Below are positions 26,079 through 34,682 of a stretch of 64,000 bases of DNA, in pieces (positions within the stretch are counted from its first letter, which is position 1; the number at the start of each line of letters is the position of its first letter). Source of the DNA: Pseudomonadota bacterium. GTDB taxonomy: Bacteria; Pseudomonadota; Alphaproteobacteria; Rhizobiales; Hyphomicrobiaceae. Made by a program: the position numbers and the translations under genes. Below the pieces are notes generated by a model. That model was not told the origin of the DNA and did not search any database. It saw only the letters and a program-made list of their open reading frames with translations. The stretch spans positions 172,832-236,831 of the forward strand of contig JAFAFW010000058.1 of assembly GCA_023423275.1 (NCBI GenBank), in the 5' to 3' direction.

Positions 26079-26768
26079 ATGATCTCCGTCGTCATCCCGA
26101 CGCTGAATGCTGAGGCCCGACTCGCCGCAACGTTTACGGCGCTGATCCCGGCTGTCGTCGACGGGCTGGTGCGCGAGGTGATCGTGGCAGATGGCGGCTC
26201 CTCCGACCGGACCACACGGATTGCCGAATCCGCCGGCGCGGACATCGTCCGGTCATCACCGGGACGGGGACGCCAACTCATCGCAGGCGCCGAAGCTGCG
26301 CGGTCACCCTGGCTATTGTTCCTTCATGCGGACACGACACTCGAACATGGCTGGGAACATGAAGCACACGCGTTCATGGAGCGCGTCGATTCAGGCGGAA
26401 GACCGTTGGCCGCGGCGACGTTCCGCCTGAAGCTCGACGATATGGGCTTCAGGCCGCGCCTGGTCGAAGTCGGCACCGCGATCCGATGCGCCTTACTTCG
26501 TCTGCCTTACGGCGATCAGGGGCTGTTGATCCCGCAGCGGCTTTATCGTCAGATCGGAGGCTATCGGCCGCTTCCGCTGATGGAGGACGTGGACATTATC
26601 CGCCGGATTGGACGGCGCCGGACGGTCATTCTTCGCAATCGCGCAATCACCAGCGCCGCGCGCTACCAACAGGACGGTTATGTGGCCCGTGTTGCGCGCA
26701 ATTTCCTCTGTCTCACGCTCTACTACCTGCGCTTTCCGATACAGACGATCTCGCGGCTTTACGGGTGA
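26079..26768 (+). CDS. TIGR04283-type family 2 glycosyltransferase
   Basis: A 229-residue GT-A glycosyltransferase: MISVVIPTLNAEARL at the N-terminus, then IVADGGSSDRT (nucleotide-binding), GRGRQLIAGAEAA, LFLHADTTLEHGW and GGYRPLPLMEDVDI. The short GT2 with this GRGRQ and LHADT pattern is the TIGR04283 family, named 'arsenosugar biosynthesis glycosyltransferase' from its usual context. The ATG at 26079 is preferred over a TTG five codons earlier. It is followed by a metallo-hydrolase and the TIGR04282-type partner on the same strand. Confidence 0.87.
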   Translation: MISVVIPTLNAEARLAATFTALIPAVVDGLVREVIVADGGSSDRTTRIAESAGADIVRSSPGRGRQLIAGAEAARSPWLLFLHADTTLEHGWEHEAHAFMERVDSGGRPLAAATFRLKLDDMGFRPRLVEVGTAIRCALLRLPYGDQGLLIPQRLYRQIGGYRPLPLMEDVDIIRRIGRRRTVILRNRAITSAARYQQDGYVARVARNFLCLTLYYLRFPIQTISRLYG

Positions 26769-26882
26769 CCGGTTTCAAAACCGCGTGATAGGCCGCCGAC
26801 GCCGTTTGCTGAACGCGGTTTGACGCGTAGCTTTCGACACCATGTCTTTCGGCAGAACGTCTTTTAGGGAGGACTCCTGACC

Positions 26883-27842
26883 ATGCTGTCCCGCCGCCAT
26901 TTCGTTCTCTCAACCGCCACGACCGCCGCGGTTTTCGGACTTAACGGCCCGATGACCTTCCTGCGGCCCGCAGCCGCGCAAACCGCTGCTCCCCCGAAAT
27001 TTTCCCGCTTCAAGGTCGGCGATATCGAGGTGACGCAGCTCTACGACGGCATCTGGCAGAAAGCGCATGACCCAAACTTCATCAAGGGCGTCAGCGTCGA
27101 AGAGACGAAAAAGGCCCTTACCGACGGAGGGCTTACCGACGCCCATGTCCCGATCACATTCACCGTCACGGTGGTCAAGATGGGCGATAAGACCATCATG
27201 TTCGACGCTGGCACCGGAGGCCAGTTGGCCCCGACCGCCGGCGTTATGATGAAGGAAGGTTTCGCGGAAGCAGGCATCGATCCGAAAAGCATCTCCACCA
27301 TCGTCATGACGCACTTTCATGGCGATCACATCTCCGGGTTGATGGAGAAGGGCACGAACGCTCAGGTCTTTCCCGATGCGGAAATCGTGGTTCCCGCGGC
27401 TGAATATAAATACTGGGCGGAGACGACCGTGTCCGAATTGCCGGATGGTCGCCAGGGTCTCGCAAAGCGGGTTCAGGCGACCTTCCCGACGTGGAAGAAC
27501 GTGCGCCAGATCGAGGATGGCTCCGAGGCCATCGCCAATGTTCGCGCCGTTGCCAGCTATGGACATACGCCGGGACATACGAGCTATCTCGTCACCTCCG
27601 GCAGCCATCAGTTCATGGTCCTCGGCGACGTGGCGAACATTCCCGCGCTGTTCGTGCGCAATCCAGCGTGGCAAGCCGCGTTCGATCAGGAGCCGGATCT
27701 GGCCGAAACCAACCGCCGCAAGATGTTCGATCGCGCGGTCGCGGATAAACTTGTGGTCGCGGGCTATCACTTCGGCATGCCTGGCGCGGGCAGCATCACC
27801 AAAGATGGCAACGGCTATATCTTCACTCCGGCGGGCGGCTGA
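26883..27842 (+). CDS. exported MBL-fold metallo-hydrolase
   Basis: A 319-residue protein with a twin-arginine-type signal (MLSRRHFVLSTATTAAVF, ending in RPAAAQ) and a metallo-beta-lactamase fold. The zinc ligands are visible as THFHGDH, then YGHTPGHTSY, LGDVANI and GYHFGMPG. This arrangement is that of lactonase/quorum-quenching and general MBL hydrolases in the periplasm; the substrate is unknown. A GGAGGACTCC ribosome binding site precedes the ATG. It lies between two glycosyltransferases of the arsenosugar-type pair, with an 18-base gap to the second. Confidence 0.88.
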   Translation: MLSRRHFVLSTATTAAVFGLNGPMTFLRPAAAQTAAPPKFSRFKVGDIEVTQLYDGIWQKAHDPNFIKGVSVEETKKALTDGGLTDAHVPITFTVTVVKMGDKTIMFDAGTGGQLAPTAGVMMKEGFAEAGIDPKSISTIVMTHFHGDHISGLMEKGTNAQVFPDAEIVVPAAEYKYWAETTVSELPDGRQGLAKRVQATFPTWKNVRQIEDGSEAIANVRAVASYGHTPGHTSYLVTSGSHQFMVLGDVANIPALFVRNPAWQAAFDQEPDLAETNRRKMFDRAVADKLVVAGYHFGMPGAGSITKDGNGYIFTPAGG

Positions 27843-27860
27843 GCGCGGAGGCTTGGCCGA

Positions 27861-28562
27861 ATGCGCCTGAGCCGTTTGACGAAAATCCCGCGAGAGGCGC
27901 CACCAAAAGTGGCGCCTTTTCGCAACCGCCTGATTGTGATGATCAAAACGCCCGTGGCTGGCCGCGTTAAAACCCGGTTGGCGCGCGAGATCGGCATACC
28001 GCAGGCGACATCCTTTTATCGCCATACGACGACGGCGGTTCTATCGCGGCTGCGCTCGGCCAGGGAGTGGCAGATCGTGTTGTCTGTCACACCGGATCGC
28101 GACGCCCGGAGCCCCGCTCGCACGAATGGCTTGGGAATTCCTCAGGGGCAGGGGGATCTCGGTGAACGCATGCAGCGCGCTTTTCGGCGCCTGCCTCCCG
28201 GTCCCGTCGTCCTCATCGGTTCGGATATCCCGGCAATCCGTTCACATCATATTCGGGCAGCCTTTAAGGCCCTTGGGAGCGCAGATGCCGTGTTCGGTCC
28301 CGCAACGGATGGCGGCTACTGGCTCGTCGGGCTGCGCCGGAGGCCGAAACTTCTCTCCCCGTTTCAGGATGTCCGGTGGTCAAGCGAGCATGCCTTGGCC
28401 GATACACTGAGCAATCTCAATGGGATGCACGTCTCCCGCGTCGCGACCCTGCAGGATGTCGACCACGCCACCGATCTCGCCACGACACGCGGCTGGCTCG
28501 GCCGCAGGGTCCTGCCGTGGTGGGTGCGAGACCGCCCCCTTTATCCTCAGACATGTGAATAA
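27861..28562 (+). CDS. TIGR04282-type nucleotidyl/glycosyl transferase (DUF2064)
   Basis: A 233-residue protein with the DUF2064/CofC-like pattern: VMIKTPVAGRVKTRLAREIG near residue 26, then GDLGERMQRAFRRL, VVLIGSDIPAIRSHHI and FGPATDGGYWLVGLRR. This is the TIGR04282 family, normally the partner of TIGR04283. The first 20 residues are poorly conserved, so a later start is possible. No ArsS-type radical SAM selenoprotein is seen beside it. Confidence 0.85.
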   Translation: MRLSRLTKIPREAPPKVAPFRNRLIVMIKTPVAGRVKTRLAREIGIPQATSFYRHTTTAVLSRLRSAREWQIVLSVTPDRDARSPARTNGLGIPQGQGDLGERMQRAFRRLPPGPVVLIGSDIPAIRSHHIRAAFKALGSADAVFGPATDGGYWLVGLRRRPKLLSPFQDVRWSSEHALADTLSNLNGMHVSRVATLQDVDHATDLATTRGWLGRRVLPWWVRDRPLYPQTCE

Positions 28563-28619
28563 CCCGAGACTCTTTTCTTGACCTGTCATACTATCGCCAC
28601 GGGAGTTGGGGGTGGTGTG

Positions 28620-29261
28620 ATGGTACAGGCATCTCAAGTCATCGCGGCACAGGTTCTGGATGCAGGCCGGCGCGCCGAAGCAAACGGTCGGGTGGATCAT
28701 GCGATCCAGTTCTACCGACATCTGGCCGATCATCACAGCGCAGCGCCGGAAGCCGCCGCTGCGCGGGATGCCCTGACGCGGCTCGATCACCGGAGACCGG
28801 CGAACGGGGCGCGGCGGCAGCAGGCCGGCCCAACGGCTGAGGTTCGCAATCTCGCACCTCGTCACCAGTCTCCCAACGGAGCCGGCCGTCCTGCCATCCG
28901 CATCGCGCCGGCTGCCGCCGCAGAGCCGCATCGCCCCCTCGCCCTGCCTCTCTCGTCCAAAGGGTATCTGATAGGGCGCATCATCGCGCATGTCCTCGGC
29001 GGTCTCGGCGTTCTTCTCGTGTTGGCCGGGTTGGCGATGACGATCCTGGGTCTCGTGATGGACCCGAACGCGCCCCTTCCGCGCGGCGTGCCGACTGCGG
29101 CCATGCGCCCGTTCGCTGGATTATCGGCGCTGGCGACCGGAATTGTGCTGTTGTTCTGGAGCCAGATCGCGCGCGCTGTTTTCGACATCGCTCGCGCGAG
29201 CCATGATTTGAGCACGATCGAACGCGCTAAAATCGAGCTCATGAACGAGCGCAGGCGCTAG
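28620..29261 (+). CDS. membrane protein of unknown function
   Basis: A 213-residue protein: an N-terminal helical, TPR-like stretch (VLDAGRRAEANGRVDHAIQFYRHLADHH), a disordered Ala/Pro/Arg linker, two hydrophobic helices (RIIAHVLGGLGVLLVLAGLAMTILGLVM and MRPFAGLSALATGIVLLFWS), and a charged C-terminal tail. No named family is recognised. The ATG at 28620 was chosen (a GTG overlaps it); the frame is open 14 codons earlier without coding character. Confidence 0.65.
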   Translation: MVQASQVIAAQVLDAGRRAEANGRVDHAIQFYRHLADHHSAAPEAAAARDALTRLDHRRPANGARRQQAGPTAEVRNLAPRHQSPNGAGRPAIRIAPAAAAEPHRPLALPLSSKGYLIGRIIAHVLGGLGVLLVLAGLAMTILGLVMDPNAPLPRGVPTAAMRPFAGLSALATGIVLLFWSQIARAVFDIARASHDLSTIERAKIELMNERRR

Positions 29262-29374
29262 ACCAGGATCCCAGCCGAATCTGTTCGAGCACATTGCGTT
29301 TGAATATCCGTGCCGCCAAACTCTGGCCGACCTGCGCGTTTGCGAAAAAAATAATCTGACTCAGGGAGAGCCCA

Positions 29375-30565
29375 ATGACCGCTGCCGACACGAAGGGGCG
29401 CCCGGCGCTGCCGTTTGATTCCGGTCTTCTGGACCGGCTTCTCGACGACGCGGGAATCGACGTCATCGTCGCGACATCCAAGCATAACGTTCAGTATCTG
29501 CTGGGCGGCTATCGCTTCTTCTTTTTCGATACCATGGACGCGATCGGCACCAGCCGTTATCTGCCGGCGCTCGTTTATCAGAAAGGCCAACCCGAAAACG
29601 CCGCCTATATCGGCGCTTCAACTGAAAACTTTGAAAAAGAGCTCGGGAAGTTCTGGCCCGAAACGGTGGACCTTTCGATCACCGGCAGCGTCTCGACCGG
29701 CGAGCGCGTGGCCGCCCACGTCAAGAAGCTCGGGAACGTCCGGCGCGTCGGCGTCGAAGCAGGCTTCATTCCCGCCGACGCGGAAGCCGCACTCCGCAAA
29801 GGCCTGCCCAACCTCGACATCGTCGACGCCGTCTTCCCCCTCGAACGCTTGCGCGCCCGCAAGACCCCGAAGGAAATCGTCTATCTGCGTGAGGCTTCCG
29901 AACGCGTGGTCGATGCGATGCAGACCGTATTCAAGACTTACTGTGTGCCCGGAGCCACCAAGCTCGATGTCACGGAAGCCATGCGGCGCGAGGAAGTCAA
30001 TCGCGGGCTGGTGTTCGACTATCTCCTGATCACGGCTGGGACCAGCCTCAATCGCGCCCCTTCAGATCAACGGATCGCGGACGGAGATATCATGTCGCTC
30101 GACTCGGGCGGAAATTACAAAGGCTACATCGGCGATCTTTGCCGCATGGGGATTGTCGGCGGGACGCCCGACGCGGAGCTTCAGGATCTGCTCGGCTTCG
30201 TCGATGAGATCCAGCAGGCCGTCCGCGCACCGATCGCACCCGGTCGGCGTGGCGGCGATATCTACGATGCCGGCGCGCGCCTGATCGCCGCCTCGCCGCA
30301 TAAGCCCTATCTCCATTTTCAAGCGCACGGCATGGGTCTGGTGACCCACGAAGCACCGCGCCTGATGGATACCCCGCGGCTCTCCTACATGGGTTACGAC
30401 AAGGAACGCAGTCTGGAGCCGGGGATGGTCATATCGATCGAGACCACCATGGCGCATCCAAAGCGCGGCTTCATCAAGCTGGAAGACACCATCCTCGTCA
30501 CCGACACCGGATACGAAGCGCTCGGCGACGGGGGACGCGGCTGGACTCCGGCCGGGATTCGCTGA
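29375..30565 (+). CDS. M24-family metallopeptidase (Xaa-Pro aminopeptidase/creatinase fold)
   Basis: A 396-residue protein with an N-terminal creatinase-like domain (LLDDAGIDVIVATSKHNVQYLLGGYRFFFF) and a C-terminal pita-bread domain. The metal ligands are visible as MSLDSGGNYKGYIGDLCR (two Asp), QAHGMGLVTHEAP (His), SIETTMAHP (Glu) and KLEDTILV (Glu). Members cut Xaa-Pro bonds or act as creatinase or DMSP lyase (DddP); the substrate is not clear. It is convergent with dctM 26 bases away and borders the TRAP-transporter cluster, so it may process an imported compound. A CAGGGAGAG ribosome binding site is present. Confidence 0.88.
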   Translation: MTAADTKGRPALPFDSGLLDRLLDDAGIDVIVATSKHNVQYLLGGYRFFFFDTMDAIGTSRYLPALVYQKGQPENAAYIGASTENFEKELGKFWPETVDLSITGSVSTGERVAAHVKKLGNVRRVGVEAGFIPADAEAALRKGLPNLDIVDAVFPLERLRARKTPKEIVYLREASERVVDAMQTVFKTYCVPGATKLDVTEAMRREEVNRGLVFDYLLITAGTSLNRAPSDQRIADGDIMSLDSGGNYKGYIGDLCRMGIVGGTPDAELQDLLGFVDEIQQAVRAPIAPGRRGGDIYDAGARLIAASPHKPYLHFQAHGMGLVTHEAPRLMDTPRLSYMGYDKERSLEPGMVISIETTMAHPKRGFIKLEDTILVTDTGYEALGDGGRGWTPAGIR

Positions 30566-30591
30566 GCCGCCAATCACATTCTCCCCCGCGC

Positions 30592-31854
30592 CTACAGCTT
30601 TATGGTCAGCGCGGGGACATAGCTCATCAAAGCCAGAACCGTCAGCCCGACGGCATAGAACGGCAGCAGTTCCTTCACGGTCTGACCGATGCTGGCGCGT
30701 GACAGCATGCTGCCGATGAACAGCGTCGTTCCGACCGGTGGTGAATAGAGGCCGATGGCGAGGTTCACGACCATGACGACGCCAAGCTGAACGAGATCAA
30801 TTCCATACGAAGCGGCCAGCGGAATGAACAGCGGTGCGAGAAGCAGGATCGCCGCGGGCAGGTCGATGAACATTCCCGACACGAGCATGATGAAGTTCAT
30901 CAGCAGCAGGATCGAGAACTGGGAATCGAAATTGCCTTTCGCCCAATCGAGGAACCGCTCCGGAATCTGCTCCAGCGTCAGGATCCACCCCGCCGACGTC
31001 GACGCCATGATCAGCAGCATGACGACTCCCGTCATCATGCCCGCTTCGTAGATCGACCGCTTGATACGGGCCCATGTGAGATCGCGATAGAAAATAGCCG
31101 AAACGAGCATGGCGTAGACCACGGCGCTGGTGCTGATTTCGGTTGGCGTCAGAACCCCGAACCGCAACGCGACAAGAACAAGAACCGGCATCATCAGCGC
31201 GGGCATCGCATAAAGCGCACGGCCCCCGATCTGTCCCCAGGCCACGGGTTCCTTGGAATACGGAAATCCACGCATCCGGGCGCTGATGTTGCACACAAGG
31301 CAAAACCCGACAGCCAACAGCAGACCCGGCACGATGCCGGCGAAGAACAGCGCGCCAATCGAAGCACTCGACACCAGCGAATAGAGAATCAGCGGAATCG
31401 ATGGTGGAATGAGAATATCAATGGTGCAGGCGGCCGCGATGGTCGCCCCGCAAAACGCGCGCGGATAGCCAATCTTGATCTGCCACGGCACCAGAATGCC
31501 GCCGAGCGCCGTCGCGTCCGCGACGGCCGAACCGGAAACGCCACCAAACAGCGTCGATCCGAGAACACTGACCTGTGCATGACCGCCGCGGAAGCGCCCC
31601 ACCAGATCCGTGGCGAAATCGATGAGGTCCTTGCCGAGCCGCCCGCCCATCATCAGGCTGGCGGCCATGACGAAAAACGGTATGGCGATGAGAGGAAAAC
31701 TCTGCGTGGGCAGGTAAAGCTGCTGGACGATCCCGAACAGCGAAAAATGATCGGATGTCATCACCCCGAGCGTCGCACCGATAACGAGCGCGTGAGCAAC
31801 GGGAAATGACAGCGCCAGCAGGATGAAGAAAACGATCGCGAGAACAGGTGTCAT
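30592..31854 (-). CDS. dctM: TRAP transporter large permease subunit (DctM)
   Basis: A 420-residue membrane protein with about twelve helices and the DctM pieces VFFILLALSFPVAHALVIG, SLMMGGRLGKDLIDFATDLVGRFRGG, IDILIPPSIPLILYS and LGVVMVVNLAIGLYSPPVGTTLF. It forms the sodium- or proton-coupled channel of a tripartite ATP-independent periplasmic transporter for a carboxylate. Its start overlaps the dctQ stop as ATGA, giving coupled translation. It is the last gene of the minus-strand cluster. Confidence 0.95.
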   Translation of the reverse strand: MTPVLAIVFFILLALSFPVAHALVIGATLGVMTSDHFSLFGIVQQLYLPTQSFPLIAIPFFVMAASLMMGGRLGKDLIDFATDLVGRFRGGHAQVSVLGSTLFGGVSGSAVADATALGGILVPWQIKIGYPRAFCGATIAAACTIDILIPPSIPLILYSLVSSASIGALFFAGIVPGLLLAVGFCLVCNISARMRGFPYSKEPVAWGQIGGRALYAMPALMMPVLVLVALRFGVLTPTEISTSAVVYAMLVSAIFYRDLTWARIKRSIYEAGMMTGVVMLLIMASTSAGWILTLEQIPERFLDWAKGNFDSQFSILLLMNFIMLVSGMFIDLPAAILLLAPLFIPLAASYGIDLVQLGVVMVVNLAIGLYSPPVGTTLFIGSMLSRASIGQTVKELLPFYAVGLTVLALMSYVPALTIKL

Positions 31855-32384
31855 GCGCCTGAGGCCCCTGCATCCGCCAAATTCACCACCACCGGTTCGG
31901 CGCCCAATCCATGCCGGATCATTGCCGTCAAACTGGAGACGGCAACAAGCGTGAGCCCAAGCGTGAGAACACCATAGCCAACGCTCCAGGGAATTTGCAG
32001 AACCGGCGTTGTCTGGTCATGCGCGATAATCGCGTTCTGCAGCGCGTACCAGGCAAGCAGAAGGTACGTTCCCGCAGTCACCGCGTGGATGAGCAAGGCC
32101 AGATGGACCCGCGCACCATCGCCAAGGGCGCTCATCAAAATCTGAGTGGCCACGTGAACACCGCGGCAGGCCGCCAGCACGATGCCGGCCATCACGAAGA
32201 TCCCAAACATCAGTTCCGTGAGATCCGGTGCGAAGCTCAAGCCCGTGTGCCACACGTAACGCATGAGGACCACGGTGGTCAGCAGCCCCAGCATTCCCAA
32301 TCCGGTCACGACCAGAAGAAAATTGCAGATCATCGTGATGGCATAGTCGAGGACCTGCGCACCTGTCACAAGGCGTTGTCTCAA
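31851..32384 (-). CDS. dctQ: TRAP transporter small permease subunit (DctQ)
   Basis: A 177-residue protein with four hydrophobic helices (MICNFLLVVTGLGMLGLLTTVVLMRYVW near the N-terminus, then ELMFGIFVMAGIVLAA, LALLIHAVTAGTYLLLAWYAL and VLTLGLTLVAVSSLTAMI). The R/W-rich loop before helix two is typical of DctQ. It overlaps dctM by four bases and follows dctP by 90 bases. Confidence 0.9.
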   Translation of the reverse strand: MRQRLVTGAQVLDYAITMICNFLLVVTGLGMLGLLTTVVLMRYVWHTGLSFAPDLTELMFGIFVMAGIVLAACRGVHVATQILMSALGDGARVHLALLIHAVTAGTYLLLAWYALQNAIIAHDQTTPVLQIPWSVGYGVLTLGLTLVAVSSLTAMIRHGLGAEPVVVNLADAGASGA

Positions 32385-32473
32385 GGTTATCGCGCTCCCT
32401 CATGCTCATCGGAGCAAGCAGGCCGCCATCGACCGGCCCGCTTCGATGCTCGATGCAGATGAATACCGGCCTG

Positions 32474-33466
32474 CTATTTGCGGGCAGCCCGGAGCATCTT
32501 TACGAAATCGCCGAACGGCTTCTTCTCCCAGTTGTCCCAGACAACTTCGGTGGACTTCTTGAACGGCGCGAGGTCCACGTTGTTCATTGCGATCGAGGGC
32601 ATCTTCTTGAATTCCGAAACGAGCTTTTCCTCGGCGTCGAAGCTGGCTTTTCTCTGGATCTTCGTTGCTTCGGCCGCGGCTTCTCGCACAATGCTGCGAT
32701 CCGCTTCGGACAGCCGTCCCCAGGCCTGCTTGCTCATCACCAAACCGGTTACTTCATATTTGTGATTGGTGAAGCTGATGTACTTCTGCACCTCGTAGAG
32801 CTTCGCCGTGTAAATGTTGGCCAGCGGATTTTCCTGTCCGTCGACCACACCGCTCTGCAATGCCAGATAGACCTCGCCCCAATTGATCTGCTGTGGCGTC
32901 GCGCCCATCGCCTCGAACATCTCGACCGTGGTCGGATCCAGCGGCGTCCGGATCTTGAGGCCCTTGAGATCATCCGGTGTATTGATCGGCCGCTTGCTGT
33001 TGGTCGTCTGCCGGATGCCATTGCACCACCATGCCAGGAATACGATGTTCTTGGCTTCCAGGCGTTTTGCCAGCTCCTGACCGACCGGCCCGTCGAGCGT
33101 TTCCCACGCGAGAGGCATCGTCGAAAACAGGAACGGCAGACCAAGTGCGGCCACTTCCGGCGCGACCGACAACAGGGCGCCCTGACCAAGCGCACCGAAA
33201 TCCAACGTTCCGGTCCGCAGCGCGGCCATGTTTGTGTTTTCGTTGCCAAGCTGCTCAGAATGAGCAACGTGGACGGCGATGCGGCCGTCGGATTTGGTCT
33301 TGAGTAATTCGGCAAAAGTGGCAGCACCGATTCCCTTCGGACTTGTCGGGACCGAATTGTGCGCCAGCGTCAGCTTTAGACTTGATTGTGCAGCCGCAAA
33401 GGGCATGCGCGCCAGCAGGCCGGCAGCCGCCAGACCAAGCGTAACGCTTCGACGTGTATAGCTCAT
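32474..33466 (-). CDS. dctP: TRAP transporter substrate-binding protein (DctP)
   Basis: A 330-residue periplasmic receptor with an N-terminal signal (RRSVTLGLAAAGLLARMPFAAAQ). The DctP core is evident: LTLAHNSVPTSPKGIGAATFAELL, HSEQLGNENTNMAALRTGTLDF, a conserved arginine near GLKIRTPLDPTTVEMFEAMGATP that salt-bridges a carboxylate ligand, and WGEVYLALQSGVVDGQENPLANIY. The ligand is probably an organic acid. It is the first of the three TRAP genes and lies 62 bases downstream of the amidohydrolase gene. Confidence 0.94.
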   Translation of the reverse strand: MSYTRRSVTLGLAAAGLLARMPFAAAQSSLKLTLAHNSVPTSPKGIGAATFAELLKTKSDGRIAVHVAHSEQLGNENTNMAALRTGTLDFGALGQGALLSVAPEVAALGLPFLFSTMPLAWETLDGPVGQELAKRLEAKNIVFLAWWCNGIRQTTNSKRPINTPDDLKGLKIRTPLDPTTVEMFEAMGATPQQINWGEVYLALQSGVVDGQENPLANIYTAKLYEVQKYISFTNHKYEVTGLVMSKQAWGRLSEADRSIVREAAAEATKIQRKASFDAEEKLVSEFKKMPSIAMNNVDLAPFKKSTEVVWDNWEKKPFGDFVKMLRAARK

Positions 33467-33528
33467 TGTTTCCTCCTCCTTACGACTGATTCATTGCCGG
33501 CACTCGAAGTGCTCTTGCGGCCTAGCCG

Positions 33529-34586
33529 TTATCGTGTGTTCCAGGCAGCCTCCTTCAGCCGATAAATTCGCGATGCGGTGGCGCTGAATAACGCTGACTT
33601 CTCATCATGGGATGCACGCGACACGATGCGCTTGAACGCGTTCCATAGCACGCCGTAGCTGCAGCTTCCCTTGTCGACGGGAAAATTGCTTCCGAACATG
33701 CAGCGCTCGACGCCGAATGCCTCGATGCAGGTCTCGATATACGGTGCCCATGCCGCGGCGAGATCTTCGGAGGTTGGTGGCTGTAGCCGGGCTCCGAATT
33801 CAAATCCGAACAGCCTCATACCCAGTCCCGTCAGCTTGACGTTTGCATTCGGGCAGCGGCTGAGCGCCAGAATCCCCGCACGCCAGTTCTCGAAGACCTC
33901 ATCGCGTTTGCCCGCGTATGGGCCAATACCAAGCGGTCCGCCGATGTGATTCAGGATCATCGGGGTGTCCGGAAACGCCATCGCCAGGTCGACAAGCTCG
34001 AATATTTGCGTGTGATAGAGAAAGGTCTCGAACGACATCCCGGCGCGATGAACGGCGGCCAACCCAGTCCGAAAGCGCGCGTCGGCGAGAAGTCCCGGCG
34101 GTGGACTTGCAAGCGATCCCCGCGCGGCCGGATTCACATGCCAGGCCGCAATCTGCCGGATGCCGCGGAACCGGCCGCCACCGGCCGCAACGTGATTTTC
34201 CAGGACGGCGGCGACCCGATCCCCGATCATCAAATCGCAATGGCCGATAATGCCCTCGGCAATGCGTGTCGCGCCGTAATTTCCGCTGGCGCTCATCGCG
34301 GCCAGTCCGTTGGCGAATTCCGTTTCACCGACCGGCGCGCATTCGGCTGGTCCTGACTTGCGGTACATCGCGCCGCATTCCATGAAAACCGTCGCCGCGA
34401 AGGTATGTCCGCATTTCAGATCGCGCAAAAGATCGAAAAAGAAATACCGATTTTCGGGCCGATCCCAGAAATGATGATGGCAATCGATAATCGGGAGCCT
34501 GGCTCCAGCGCCGGCTCATCGTGCAGAGCCAGCCAGCCCGGGCGGACGGCAAAATGCGGATTGGGTGCGTCGGGACTGATGCTCAT
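33529..34586 (-). pseudogene. amidohydrolase-family (TIM-barrel) hydrolase broken by a one-base frameshift
   Basis: The gene reads from the ATG at 34586 as MSISPDAPNPHFAVRPGWLALHDEPALEP, then must shift frame at about 34498-34499 to continue as LPIIDCHHHFWDRPENRYFF and on through the uninterrupted frame ending at 33529. One base is missing in the codon after Pro (GAG CCA GG CTC CCG on the minus strand). The joined product would be about 353 residues with the metal-binding DCHHHFW motif, NHIGGPLG and MFGSNFPVDKGS, the pattern of 2-pyrone-4,6-dicarboxylate lactonase/amidohydrolase-2 enzymes. It sits inside a catabolic operon, so a sequencing error is as likely as a real mutation. Without repair, translation would start internally and lose the metal site. 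Confidence 0.85.
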
Positions 34587-34682
34587 GTGACAGCACCTTC
34601 CACGATCATTTGGCTGTCGGCACCGTCGGCTGTCGAGATCAGCGTTCGCGCCATGGCTGTTCGCTCCGCGCTGTCGCGACTA

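Noticed and set aside
24826..28562. A complete arsenosugar system (radical SAM plus both glycosyltransferases)
   Set aside because: The radical SAM protein is of the PA0069 group, not ArsS, and is divergent; no ArsM is present.
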